43,863 nt of DNA from BHER01 sp051652245 (GCA_051652245.1 JBOFTV010000047.1:1-43863); one strand, 5' to 3'; shown: positions 34,188 to 42,679, numbered from the stretch's first letter. The notes: generated by a model from the letters alone, not told the origin. Numbers and translations: made by a program.

Positions 34188-34302
34188 ACTGAAAAAGCGA
34201 CAAATTTACTAAAAAAAGCTAATCCGGTAAATAGAGCAAGTTAACCGAATATAAAAAAAGTCTGCAGAATATGGAGAAATAGTAGGGGAAATGTTGTTTT
34301 TT

Positions 34303-34311
34303 TGCTATAAT
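34303..34311 (+). promoter_or_regulatory. Extended -10 promoter of M23 gene 1
   Basis: TG-C-TATAAT is a perfect extended -10, 53 bases before the start. The downstream stretch (TTAGAATTAAATATAGTAAA) resembles that after the -10 of the second M23 gene, so the promoters are also duplicated. Confidence 0.6.
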
Positions 34312-34363
34312 TAGAATTAAATATAGTAAAAAAATAAAAAAAAGAGAAATAAGGGGCAGAAAA

Positions 34364-35563
34364 ATGAAGAAAACGATAACCTGCATCTGTGCGCTAGCGC
34401 TGCTAACCATCCAACCAGCATTTCAGCTATATGCATGTGATACAGTGAGCAGTTGTGATGACCAGCTATCAGAAATAGCAAATCAGAAAAAGCAACAAGA
34501 AGAAACAATTTCGACATATAAAAATGATGAGAAAAACCTGGGAACAAAAATTGATACATTAAAAGATAAAATCGGAAGTACGGAACAAGAAATTAAACTA
34601 CTGGATGAGAGTATTGCTCTACTCAAAAAACAAATAATTGAATTAGAAGCAAGTATTCTTGCCAAAGAAGCATTAATAATGGACCGCCTTGTTGTCCAAC
34701 AAAAGCAAAATAATAGCAATACATTTTTAACAATCTTAGTGTCATCAGATTCAATTACAGACTTAATTAAAAGATGGAATGCGTTAGACTTACTCAATCG
34801 TCAGGACAAAAAGATTATGACGACATTAGCGGAAGATAAAGCAAAATTACTTGTACTAAAAACAGATTCCGAAACAAAGCAGGCTAATTTAAAAGAAGCA
34901 AAAGCGCAATTAGAAATAGATAAAAAAGAGGCAGAAGCAGCAATTATTGAAATGCGTCTGTTATTAGATAAGGCCGAAGCTGAAATGGCAAGTTATGTGC
35001 AAACAGAAGCGGAATTAAGTGCCCAAAGAGAAATTCTAAATCGTCCTAAGCCCTCAGTCCCAAGTGGTGGTGGGCAAGGACCAATACCAAATGCTGCAGG
35101 CTGGACGCTACCAATTAATGGTGGCGTGGTTACAACACAGTATATGTCGCCGCTTTATCAAATGCAATTTAGGAGAACACACCCGGCAATTGATGTTGGG
35201 AAATATGAGGGGGCACCAATGTATGCAGTCGCCGCAGGCTGGGTTATTATGAGTGGCTGGCATTCTCAATTAGGAAATGTTGTGGCAATATCGCATGTTG
35301 TTGACGGTGAGAACTATGTTTCATTTTATGCGCATCTATCTAGTAAAAATGTTGTCGCAGGTGATTATGTTGGTGGTGGAACATTAATTGGCGCAATGGG
35401 TAACACGGGATCAGCATCACTTGGAGCACATCTTCATTTTGAATTATACCGTGGTAGAAGTGAGTTTACCTATGATAAAGGAACAAGAGAAAGATATTCA
35501 GTTGACCCACTAAGATATTTTTCATGGGAAGGGAACTGGACGTTAGGAAGAGGGTCTTATTAG
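34364..35563 (+). CDS. Coiled-coil M23 (LytM) peptidoglycan peptidase, copy 1
   Basis: A 399-residue secreted enzyme. A signal peptide ends near 24. It is followed by a long coiled coil (about 30-230) of the CwlO/EnvC/PcsB kind, a proline/glycine linker and an M23 domain (about 245-385). Zinc ligands are His273 and Asp277 (HPAID) and His358 in HLHFE; SFYAHL is also present. The active-site set is complete, so it should cut peptide cross-links, with the coiled coil controlling activity, perhaps through FtsEX. The mature start has Cys25 and Cys31 (ACDTVSSC), kept in the second copy. AAGGGG is eight bases before ATG. Confidence 0.9.
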   Translation: MKKTITCICALALLTIQPAFQLYACDTVSSCDDQLSEIANQKKQQEETISTYKNDEKNLGTKIDTLKDKIGSTEQEIKLLDESIALLKKQIIELEASILAKEALIMDRLVVQQKQNNSNTFLTILVSSDSITDLIKRWNALDLLNRQDKKIMTTLAEDKAKLLVLKTDSETKQANLKEAKAQLEIDKKEAEAAIIEMRLLLDKAEAEMASYVQTEAELSAQREILNRPKPSVPSGGGQGPIPNAAGWTLPINGGVVTTQYMSPLYQMQFRRTHPAIDVGKYEGAPMYAVAAGWVIMSGWHSQLGNVVAISHVVDGENYVSFYAHLSSKNVVAGDYVGGGTLIGAMGNTGSASLGAHLHFELYRGRSEFTYDKGTRERYSVDPLRYFSWEGNWTLGRGSY

Positions 35564-35579
35564 TTGCTGAAAAAGAGAG

Positions 35580-35611
35580 GCTTATGCTAGAAATAGGATA
35601 GGCTTTTTTTT
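35580..35611 (+). terminator. Terminator after M23 gene 1
   Basis: GCTTATGCTA-GAAA-TAGGATAGGC forms a 10-bp stem with one mismatch and one G-U pair, followed by eight T residues. A very similar hairpin ends the M23 relic at 41045. Confidence 0.8.
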
Positions 35612-35689
35612 AGGTTTTTTGTTAAGTTAGTGGTGCATAAAATGCTAAGCAAAGAGAATATTTCTTGCTTGGAAATATAAAATAGCACA

Positions 35690-35801
35690 AAAATCAAATA
35701 AACTTGTGTATCGTTTAGGCAAACCTGATATAATAAGTGGAGAAGGAAACCGTCATTATTTAGCGGTGTTTGACTTAGGACAGCGCAGAAAAATTGTTTA
35801 A
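35690..35801 (+). pseudogene. Relic of the VanY-type carboxypeptidase gene
   Basis: Read in frame from 35697, this encodes NKLVYRLGKPDIISGEGN and then RHYL, which matches NKLAYSLDKPDIIGGDGDLYYL at residues 128-149 of the VanY-type protein encoded at 27242. The DNA matches over about 80 bases, including AAACCTGATATAATA. The frame then diverges and stops at 35801. There is no start codon, signal helix or catalytic domain. It lies just before DUF916 copy 2, exactly where the intact gene lies relative to copy 1. Confidence 0.82.
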
Positions 35802-35860
35802 GAGATAAATGAATGAATCATATTTTTTTTTAAAAAAAGAAAAAGAGAGGTGAAGATATT

Positions 35861-36904
35861 ATGAAACATAGCATAAAAAAAATAATTAAAATTATGATGG
35901 TTATTGGTGTAGGTGTACTGGTAAATTCGGGGGTCGAAATTAAAGGGGAGCCGTACAATGAATTTTCAGTTTCTCCTTTAATACCGGATAACCAAAAAGA
36001 CGTGAGTAAATCATACTTCGATATTCTTCTTAATCCTCAGCAAGAACAAACATTAGACTTAGTAATTAATAATGCAGGTTCTGAGGTCATGAAAGCAAAT
36101 ATAGAACTCTTTGATGCAACAACAGGTGACAATGGAGTGCTTGTTTACACACAGCAAAAGGAGAAAGATAGCAGCTTAGCAACGCCGATAACTAGTCTTG
36201 CTAAAGTTACCACCCCAATATTAGAAATTGGAGCTAAGTCATCAGCGACGGCTAAAATTAAAATTATGATGCCACCTGCGACAATTGATGGTGAGTTGCT
36301 GGGGGGAGTATCTGTGACTGCGCAAACCCTCACAAATAAAGAGGCAACAAAAGATGGACTAGGTCTAAGTATTGGCAATGAAATAGCATATGTTGTTGGA
36401 TTAAAAATAAGTCAGACAGCTAAACCGATAACAACAAAGCTAAATTATTTAGGGACAGAAGCAAAACTTAAAGATTATAAAACAAGTCTTGGGGCAAAAA
36501 TTCAAAATGATCAACCAATAATTATGAAAGGTGCGAAGATCACGGGAACAATCTATGAAAAAAATGGGACAACAGTTGTATCAACAGTTACCTTAGATAA
36601 TGTTGACATTGCGCCAAATTCTAATTTTGATGTTGTCTACAGCCTGAAAAATAGAGAAGTAAGGCAAGGAGAATATCGTATTTGGATGAAAGCCGAGCAT
36701 CTTGATAAAACATGGGAATGGAATGAAGTGTTTAGTATAGGTGATGAGGCAAGGCAAGTAAATAGCAATGCCTTCGAAGTTGAACGAAATCTACCAATTT
36801 GGCAAATAATTAGTATGCTTATTTTAAGCAGCTTAATATTATACCTAATCATTTGGTTTTTCTTTGTCTTAAAGAACCGAAAAAAGAATAATGAAGTAAA
36901 ATAA
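35861..36904 (+). CDS. DUF916/DUF3324 WxL-protein anchoring protein, copy 2
   Basis: A 347-residue paralogue of the protein encoded at 28212, with the same order: signal peptide (about 1-28), DUF916 block YNEFSVSPLIPDNQKDVSKSYF, DUF3324-like domain, C-terminal helix (about 313-336) and basic tail. Long parts are nearly identical, for example AKLKDYKTSLGA and IMKGAKITGTIYEKNGT; the signal peptides and the tails differ more. It should present the WxL proteins of the second block. Unlike copy 1 it is not preceded by intact enzyme genes, only by the VanY relic. AGAGAGGTG precedes the ATG, and no strong promoter of its own was recognised. Confidence 0.92.
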   Translation: MKHSIKKIIKIMMVIGVGVLVNSGVEIKGEPYNEFSVSPLIPDNQKDVSKSYFDILLNPQQEQTLDLVINNAGSEVMKANIELFDATTGDNGVLVYTQQKEKDSSLATPITSLAKVTTPILEIGAKSSATAKIKIMMPPATIDGELLGGVSVTAQTLTNKEATKDGLGLSIGNEIAYVVGLKISQTAKPITTKLNYLGTEAKLKDYKTSLGAKIQNDQPIIMKGAKITGTIYEKNGTTVVSTVTLDNVDIAPNSNFDVVYSLKNREVRQGEYRIWMKAEHLDKTWEWNEVFSIGDEARQVNSNAFEVERNLPIWQIISMLILSSLILYLIIWFFFVLKNRKKNNEVK

Positions 36905-36905
36905 G

Positions 36906-36950
36906 AAAGTTGGAACAGTCGCTGTTATAGTGGTTCTTCCAACTTTTTTT
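36906..36950 (+). terminator. Terminator after DUF916 copy 2
   Basis: AAAGTTGGAA (36906-36915) pairs with TTCCAACTTT (36937-36946), 10 bp perfect, followed by further T residues. Confidence 0.85.
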
Positions 36951-36969
36951 AGGGATTAAGAAACTTGTC

Positions 36970-36998
36970 TTGCTAATCAACATGTTTCATGTTATAAT
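36970..36998 (+). promoter_or_regulatory. Distal promoter of small WxL gene 2
   Basis: TTGCTA and a perfect TATAAT are separated by 17 bases, with TG one base before the -10. It lies about 280 bases before the WxL start. The rest of the gene-free stretch 36999-37163 shows nothing I can name. Confidence 0.6.
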
Positions 36999-37170
36999 TT
37001 ATTTAATGTGATTAATTAAATAACCAGTATAAAATTAAATAATATTGATTTTATTGTGGTATTTACTATCATTTGATACCTGACCCCACCCCACCAAAAA
37101 TATAATGACGTTGTTACGTGAAGTACCGTGGTTTAAGATCTAAGCAATTTCATGTTAAAAAATGTGTAGG

Positions 37171-37208
37171 TTGTTGTAAGAAATTCAAACGCTATACTTT
37201 TTAGTATA
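37171..37208 (+). promoter_or_regulatory. Proximal promoter of small WxL gene 2 with dyad on the -10
   Basis: TTGTTG (37171-37176) lies 16 bases before TATACT (37193-37198), which is half of the dyad TATACT-TTTT-AGTATA (37193-37208). The dyad and the preceding GC base pair are the same as at the promoter of the first small WxL gene. Confidence 0.6.
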
Positions 37209-37274
37209 ACAAAGCAAGGAGAATTTATCTCTAAGTGACAGTGAATCCTCTAAAAAATGGAAGGAAGAAGAAAA

Positions 37275-37943
37275 ATGAAAACAGTAAAACAAATGATGGT
37301 GCTATTGGCCATCTTAACAGGAGCAATACTACCAGGTCCAAATTTTTTTGCAGAGGGAGATCAACTGTCGGATGTGACTGTAAGCTTTATAGCAGATAGC
37401 TCACCCACAGCACCTCTTGATCCAACAAATCCTGATAATGAAGTGGAGGGAGGAACTAATATGCCCGGTCCGTTGAGTATTGATTATGTACCACTTTTAA
37501 GTTTTGGACTTAATGGGATAACGGGAAAAGTGGAAACATATGAGACAACAAACAAAACACCATATATTCAAATTACAGATAAACGCGGAACTGGTGCGGG
37601 TTGGAATGTTAAAGCAAAATTGAGTAAACTTGAAAATAAAGTAGCAAATAGAGAATTACCAGCAGCAGCAATTACATTTAAAGGGAATACAGCTATTTCA
37701 CAAGGGCATAATGATAATACTGCTCCCACTACGCGTGGATTTACTTTGACTGCCGGGGGAGAGCTTGCTGATGTCGCTTCAGCACAAGTAAATACCGGGA
37801 TGGGTACATGGCTAAATAGATGGATGACAACTAATGTGGCAAATCCGACCAATGAAAATGTAACGTTACAGGTTAATACTGCAAAAGCACTAGCACTAGC
37901 ATATGAAGGGAAAATCACATGGACGTTAGCAGTAACGCCATAG
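37275..37943 (+). CDS. Small WxL-domain surface protein, copy 2
   Basis: A 222-residue paralogue of the protein encoded at 29565. Both WxL motifs are kept (GWNVKAKLS and the C-terminal ITWTLAVTP), as are NMPGPLSID and TRGFTLTAGG. Differences cluster in the signal peptide, the proline-rich segment and the AAAITFKGN region. The start is ATG at 37275, since GGAAGGAAGAAG lies before it; an ATG at 37257 precedes that binding site. It is a secreted protein bound to the wall, presumably through the DUF916 protein encoded upstream. Confidence 0.92.
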   Translation: MKTVKQMMVLLAILTGAILPGPNFFAEGDQLSDVTVSFIADSSPTAPLDPTNPDNEVEGGTNMPGPLSIDYVPLLSFGLNGITGKVETYETTNKTPYIQITDKRGTGAGWNVKAKLSKLENKVANRELPAAAITFKGNTAISQGHNDNTAPTTRGFTLTAGGELADVASAQVNTGMGTWLNRWMTTNVANPTNENVTLQVNTAKALALAYEGKITWTLAVTP

Positions 37944-37952
37944 TATAAGAGC

Positions 37953-37995
37953 AGAAAAGAAGAGTGATTAGAAATAGTAATCACTCTTCTTTTCT
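37953..37995 (+). terminator. Long perfect hairpin after small WxL gene 2
   Basis: Two 18-base arms (37953-37970 and 37978-37995) pair perfectly around GAAATAG. The right arm ends in CTTCTTTTCTT, which can serve as a weak T-tail. The hairpin is read the same way on both strands. Confidence 0.7.
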
Positions 37996-38019
37996 TGGAG
38001 GCGGCGGCTTTTTTTTTGA

Positions 38020-38025
38020 TATAAT
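38020..38025 (+). promoter_or_regulatory. Candidate -10 of large WxL gene 2
   Basis: A perfect TATAAT follows a T-tract, 34 bases before the start codon. The only -35 candidate, TTGGAG, is 19 bases away. Confidence 0.4.
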
Positions 38026-38059
38026 ATCCAAAAGATTTAAGAGAAGGAAGGTGTGATAA

Positions 38060-40819
38060 ATGTGTATTTTTTTGAAGAAAATTCTGATTGCTACGCTGAT
38101 TACAATAAGTGTAGTTAACCCATATAAACTAACGGCAATAGTAAACAATCAGGAGCAAAGTGCATCTAATGAAATAGCCGATGAAATAGTCGATTTAGAC
38201 AATGATAAACAAAAGATGGCAAGCTTGGAAGCGAACAAGGAAATCCGTCCAACTTCTAGAAAAAAAGCGAAATACCCAAATGAAGAGTCGATTAAAACAT
38301 ATGCACTTGGACCAGAAGAGCTTATTGTAAGAACATTCAATGATCTTAAATTAGGGTTAGAAGATGGTGGAAATGGAAAAACAGTTTTTCACCTAGGGGC
38401 TGATATTTTAATGGAAACTGGAATTAATGTGAGTTCAGCGAAAGGGAATGTTATAATCGATGGAATTAATCCTGATACGGGAGAAGAGCATACACTCATA
38501 ACAACTTCGGGTATGCTAGAAGCTGATGTAATTGAGATAGCCTCTCCTCAGGCAAGTAAAATAACAGTCCAAAGAATGAATTTAATAGGTCGGTCTCTTT
38601 TTGGCATTGTTTCTGTAAAATCCCAGATTGCAGGAGTGGAAGTCGCATTTTTAGATGTTACCTATGGAGGTCAACGGCTAGCAAATAACCCAAATGGTAC
38701 AATAAGAATAAGTGATTCAATTATTCGGAGTTCGACAGAAACTAAGGAAGAAATGGCAAAAGGACGTAATCTGATATTAGAAGGGTCCGTTACTTTACAG
38801 CATCTAGTTGATAAAACGGCGTTTTCATTTACAGGCGAAAATCCAACAATTGATATTAAAGAAAATGCAATTGTTCAAATCATAGCAAAGGAGTCATTTA
38901 ATGAAGGAACTGTAATTCCTAGATATACACAGGAAAAAGGAAGTAAAGTAAAAATGACAAGAACTTCGAATATTGACAAAACTTTTCTGCTTACGGAGGG
39001 CGACTTCAAGATGGAGCCCCAATCAGAATTGCGAATTGTTCAAAGTGTTGAATCACAAGGAACTTTTATTCAAAATAGTGTTCCAAATGCTCGCCTTATG
39101 ATGGATAATGCAAAAATTATTATTGAAAATAGTGCGTTAAAATCAGGGGTCTATTTATCCTTAGGACAAATCATAATGAACAAGTCAGAAATAAATATAG
39201 TTGTTAAAAATACGGTTAGCGCAGCTATCATAACAACGAGTAGTCATATGGAGCTAACGGATAGCAAATTGAACATAACGGTAGAACAAAATGTTACAAC
39301 GGAAGCGGGACTTATTTTGGTTCCGGGTAAATTAACGTTGGAAAGGTCAGAAATAAAGACAATTGTTTATAAAAAAGTGGTGAATCAAGTGCTAAAGTTT
39401 GGTCGTGTTGGCTTGATAAATTCAAAAATTTCAGTTTTGGTGAGAGAGGGAATGAGCTCACCACTAAATAATGCAGCTGTAATAATGAGCTCACCCGAAT
39501 TTATACTGTCTGAAATTATCGTGGAAATGGGTGGAGAGAGTGGCATTTTATATCGAATTACAGGAAATCTATTAATTACGGATGCCTCAACGGTGAGCTT
39601 AAAGACTGAAAAATCGAGAAAAGAGTTGTTACATGTAGAGCGACAATTGATTGTTAGTAATAGTGGCACCCTTATTGTGGACACGAATGAATCAGCAACC
39701 GCTGAACAGTTAATCAAAGTGAATTATGATTTGGAATTTAGTGAGAATGCAATTGTCCATTTAATTAATAGAAAAGGTTTGAACAAAGGGTTGATTTCTA
39801 TGGGAAATGATAATTATAATGTTGTAATCACTAATCCAAAGCAAGTAATTTTCTTTGCTCCAACACTTGAAACAAAATTAATTTATGGGAAAAAGGATAC
39901 TCTATTAGAATTTTCAGCAGAACAAATAAATCAATGGAAAGAGGCAACAACATTTGAACAAACAGGTACCCTTGTAACAACTCCAGATTATGAATATAAG
40001 AAAAAAAATGGCTCAAACATGAGTATCACGGCTCATAATCTTGGATCAGATGTAGGGCTTATGAGGATAGTAAGAACCAATTATCGAACTGGAGATGGCG
40101 ATTCTCCCACACTAAACTTTTCAATTCACAGTGATCGAACAAAGGTGCTCTCACTAGGGCGCTTGGATAATAGTGTTGTCTTACCTAAACATGGTGCACT
40201 CGCAATAACAGGAGTAACAGACCCGGGTGCAAATATTTCGTATCATTACTACAGTGAAGATGTGCTTTCCACTAGTCTAGGTACAGCCGGTCCAATAGGA
40301 AACTACCGCCTACCAATCAAACGCTTGGATGAAAAAAAAGGTGAATTGCGAACCAATATCCCTTATCTGTATGACACAAGAGAAATAACTCCTGAAAGAT
40401 TAGTAGGTGAACTTAAACTGCTAGAAGTACCTAAAACAATGAAATTTGGTCAACAACTAGTTCCAACTAAGAAAGCAGAGGTAGTAAGAGCTGATGAAAT
40501 TTGGGCAATGAAAATCGAAGACACGCGAAATACACAATCAAACTGGAAACTTTTTGTAACAAAAAAGACGGATTTAATTCCTAGTGATAATAGTAAACCA
40601 TCAATTATTAATCCCTTCACTTTTGTGGACGATAATGGAGAAAAGCATATTCTAGGGGAAGAAGCGTTAGCGATTAAAACAGTAATAAATGGTCAAACAA
40701 TTTCGACGATTAGTTGGCCCGCAACTGAGGGGCTCTTATTAACTATTAACCCCGGTAATGTTTATAGTAATGTAACTTATAAAGGAATAATCCAATGGAG
40801 TGTCCAAGATACACCATAA
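38060..40819 (+). CDS. Large beta-helix adhesin with C-terminal WxL-like domain, copy 2
   Basis: A 919-residue paralogue of the protein encoded at 31463. It has a signal peptide (about 1-27), a charged linker about 20 residues longer than in copy 1, the RTFNDLKLGLE and FHLGADILMETGINV opening of the beta-helix, and the WxL-like C-terminus with NWKLFVTKK and final IQWSVQDTP. The C-terminal 200 residues are much more alike than the middle of the helix, as expected if the surface part is under diversifying selection and the anchoring part is not. AAGGAAGGTG precedes the ATG. No terminator follows directly; the M23 relic comes next. Confidence 0.85.
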   Translation: MCIFLKKILIATLITISVVNPYKLTAIVNNQEQSASNEIADEIVDLDNDKQKMASLEANKEIRPTSRKKAKYPNEESIKTYALGPEELIVRTFNDLKLGLEDGGNGKTVFHLGADILMETGINVSSAKGNVIIDGINPDTGEEHTLITTSGMLEADVIEIASPQASKITVQRMNLIGRSLFGIVSVKSQIAGVEVAFLDVTYGGQRLANNPNGTIRISDSIIRSSTETKEEMAKGRNLILEGSVTLQHLVDKTAFSFTGENPTIDIKENAIVQIIAKESFNEGTVIPRYTQEKGSKVKMTRTSNIDKTFLLTEGDFKMEPQSELRIVQSVESQGTFIQNSVPNARLMMDNAKIIIENSALKSGVYLSLGQIIMNKSEINIVVKNTVSAAIITTSSHMELTDSKLNITVEQNVTTEAGLILVPGKLTLERSEIKTIVYKKVVNQVLKFGRVGLINSKISVLVREGMSSPLNNAAVIMSSPEFILSEIIVEMGGESGILYRITGNLLITDASTVSLKTEKSRKELLHVERQLIVSNSGTLIVDTNESATAEQLIKVNYDLEFSENAIVHLINRKGLNKGLISMGNDNYNVVITNPKQVIFFAPTLETKLIYGKKDTLLEFSAEQINQWKEATTFEQTGTLVTTPDYEYKKKNGSNMSITAHNLGSDVGLMRIVRTNYRTGDGDSPTLNFSIHSDRTKVLSLGRLDNSVVLPKHGALAITGVTDPGANISYHYYSEDVLSTSLGTAGPIGNYRLPIKRLDEKKGELRTNIPYLYDTREITPERLVGELKLLEVPKTMKFGQQLVPTKKAEVVRADEIWAMKIEDTRNTQSNWKLFVTKKTDLIPSDNSKPSIINPFTFVDDNGEKHILGEEALAIKTVINGQTISTISWPATEGLLLTINPGNVYSNVTYKGIIQWSVQDTP

Positions 40820-40893
40820 AGTATCATTCTGATGTTAACTAGTTCCTCGACTATAAAGTGATACTCAACAGAATTACACTCCCCCCACAAAAA

Positions 40894-41045
40894 AATTAAA
40901 AGCAAGTATTCTTGCCAAAGAAGCGTTAATAATGGAACATCTTATTATCCAAGTTGTCGAATAAAGGAAAGTGGATGTTAAAAGATGATTCATATTAGTT
41001 GATAAAAGAGTGGTTTATGCTAGAAATAGGATAGCCTTTTTTTAT
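40894..41045 (+). pseudogene. Collapsed relic of an M23 peptidase gene
   Basis: Bases 40894-40952 match an inner part of M23 gene 1 (34641-34699), including GCAAGTATTCTTGCCAAAGA and GTTAATAATGGA. After a jump, 40981-41045 match the 3' end and terminator of the same family: GATTCATATTAG as at the end of M23 gene 2, then TTTATGCTAGAAATAGGATA and a T-run. About 700-900 bases of coding sequence, including the catalytic domain, are gone. It stands between large WxL gene 2 and the intact M23 gene 2, so three M23 copies once existed. Confidence 0.82.
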
Positions 41046-41092
41046 AAGTAAATAAAAAAAAGAGGGGATGATTAGGGGGAGAGAAACAGATT

Positions 41093-41101
41093 TGGTATAA
41101 T
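41093..41101 (+). promoter_or_regulatory. Extended -10 promoter of M23 gene 2
   Basis: TG-G-TATAAT is a perfect extended -10, about 90 bases before the start. The following TTGTAATCAATACAGTAAAA resembles the matching part of M23 gene 1. Confidence 0.6.
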
Positions 41102-41192
41102 TGTAATCAATACAGTAAAAATAAGAGAAAAATGCTCAATACCATCACTTTCGTGGATGTGTGCCTTGAGTGTAAGGAAAGGAATGGACAGA

Positions 41193-42395
41193 ATGATGAA
41201 AAAGATTATCACGTCTGGCTGCATATTATCGCTATTTATGCTTACACCATCATTTCAAATCCAAGCATGTGATACAGTTAATAGCTGTGATGAACAACTA
41301 TCAGAAATAGCAAGTCAGAAGCAGCAACAAGAAGCAACAATTTCAGCATATAAAAATGATGATAAAAATCTCTCAACAAAAATAGAGACACTAAAAGAAA
41401 GAATTAGCAGTACAGAGTCTGAAATTAGGATATTGGATGATAATATTCTCCTGCTCAAAAGTCAAATAATTGAAGTAGAGGAAAGCATTCGCCAAAAGGA
41501 AGAACTAATAATGAACCGGCTAGTAGCTCAGCAAAAGCAAAATAACAGCAATACATTTTTAGCAATTTTAGTCTCTTCAGATTCAATAACTGACTTGATA
41601 AAGCGCTGGAATGCGCTCGACTTACTCAATAAGCAGGATAAACATATCATGACTGATTTAGCATTAGACAGGGTAAAGCTTGTTGAGTTGCAAAAAGCGT
41701 CCCAAGCAAAACAAGACAGCTTGCAAAAAGTTAAAATCGAGTTAGAAGCTGATAAAACTGAATCAGAAGCAGCAATTAACCAAATGCGAGAGTTATTAGA
41801 TCGGGCCGAGGTTGAAATGTTAGGGTATATTCAAATCGAAGCAGATTTAAACAGCCAAAGAGAAATCTTAAATCGTCCTAAGCCAACACCCCCACCACCG
41901 GGAGGAGAAAGTCCAATACCAAATGGTGCAGGATGGACGCTACCTTTGGAGGGGGCGGTAGTAACAACGCAATACATGTCACCAATCTATCAAATGGAAT
42001 ATGGCAGAACCCATCCAGCTCTTGATATTGGAAAATATGAAGGAGCCCCCCTATATGCAGTTGCGGAGGGATGGGTTATTATGAGTGGTTGGAATACATT
42101 AATGGGTAATGTTGTTGCCATCTCGCATGTAGTCGATGGCGAAAACTATGTTTCATTTTATGCACATATGGACAGCCGGTCTGTGGTTGCTGGTGACTAT
42201 ATTAGTGGTGGCCAACGCGTAGGCGCAATGGGAAATACGGGGACAGCATCATTTGGTCCGCATCTTCACTTTGAATTATACCGTGGTCGCAGCGAGTTTA
42301 CTTATGATAAGAGTATTCGGGAAAAATACTCAGTTGATCCACTCCTTTATTTTTCATGGAGAGATTCGTGGAGTCTAGGAAAAGATTCATATTAG
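41193..42395 (+). CDS. Coiled-coil M23 (LytM) peptidoglycan peptidase, copy 2
   Basis: A 400-residue paralogue of the protein encoded at 34364. It has the same signal peptide type, cysteine pair (Cys26 and Cys32 in ACDTVNSC), coiled coil (about 31-231), linker PTPPPPGGE and M23 domain with His274 in HPALD and HLHFE. KQNNSNTF and SSDSITDLIKRWNALDLLN are identical in both. All zinc ligands are kept, so it should be active. ATG at 41193 is ten bases after AAGGAAAGG; ATG at 41184 lies almost on that site, and the track of in-frame codons before it has no signal features. It closes the second block. Confidence 0.9.
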   Translation: MMKKIITSGCILSLFMLTPSFQIQACDTVNSCDEQLSEIASQKQQQEATISAYKNDDKNLSTKIETLKERISSTESEIRILDDNILLLKSQIIEVEESIRQKEELIMNRLVAQQKQNNSNTFLAILVSSDSITDLIKRWNALDLLNKQDKHIMTDLALDRVKLVELQKASQAKQDSLQKVKIELEADKTESEAAINQMRELLDRAEVEMLGYIQIEADLNSQREILNRPKPTPPPPGGESPIPNGAGWTLPLEGAVVTTQYMSPIYQMEYGRTHPALDIGKYEGAPLYAVAEGWVIMSGWNTLMGNVVAISHVVDGENYVSFYAHMDSRSVVAGDYISGGQRVGAMGNTGTASFGPHLHFELYRGRSEFTYDKSIREKYSVDPLLYFSWRDSWSLGKDSY

Positions 42396-42428
42396 TGCAC
42401 GATATTTTAATAATAGAACGTGACTTAG

Positions 42429-42457
42429 AAAAAGCTTAGAATATCTAGGCTTTTTTT
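42429..42457 (+). terminator. Terminator after M23 gene 2
   Basis: AAAGCTTAG-AATAT-CTAGGCTTT, 9 bp with one G-U pair, is followed by T residues. The rest of 42458-42625 is very AT-rich with short A/T palindromes but no gene. Confidence 0.8.
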
Positions 42458-42625
42458 ATTTAAAAAAAACGCCTTAATTATCGCATCAAGCACAAAACAT
42501 CAGTGTTTTAGCCTTGTTAACAGAGATAGTCAACCAAATTCTAAACAATTTTTTTATTTTAAAAATAAAATTAAAACAATTAAAACAAATATTTGTTTAG
42601 TAAAACTAAAATAAACAATATTTTT

Positions 42626-42679
42626 TTTAAAAAAAAAGTATTTTATGGTATAATTATAGTGCGATTATACCATAAAATA
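42626..42679 (+). promoter_or_regulatory. Promoter of the B-repeat protein inside a 16-bp dyad
   Basis: TATTTTATGGTATAAT (42639-42654) and ATTATACCATAAAATA (42664-42679) are perfectly complementary around TATAGTGCG. The left arm contains TG-G-TATAAT (42646-42654), an extended -10, with TTTAAA 17 bases further up. The start of transcription would fall between the arms. A dimeric repressor or a leader hairpin could act here. Confidence 0.65.

Noticed and set aside
42458..42625. AT-rich tract as a replication or transfer origin
   Set aside because: Only A/T runs and short palindromes are present; no iterons, DnaA boxes or nick sites were seen.
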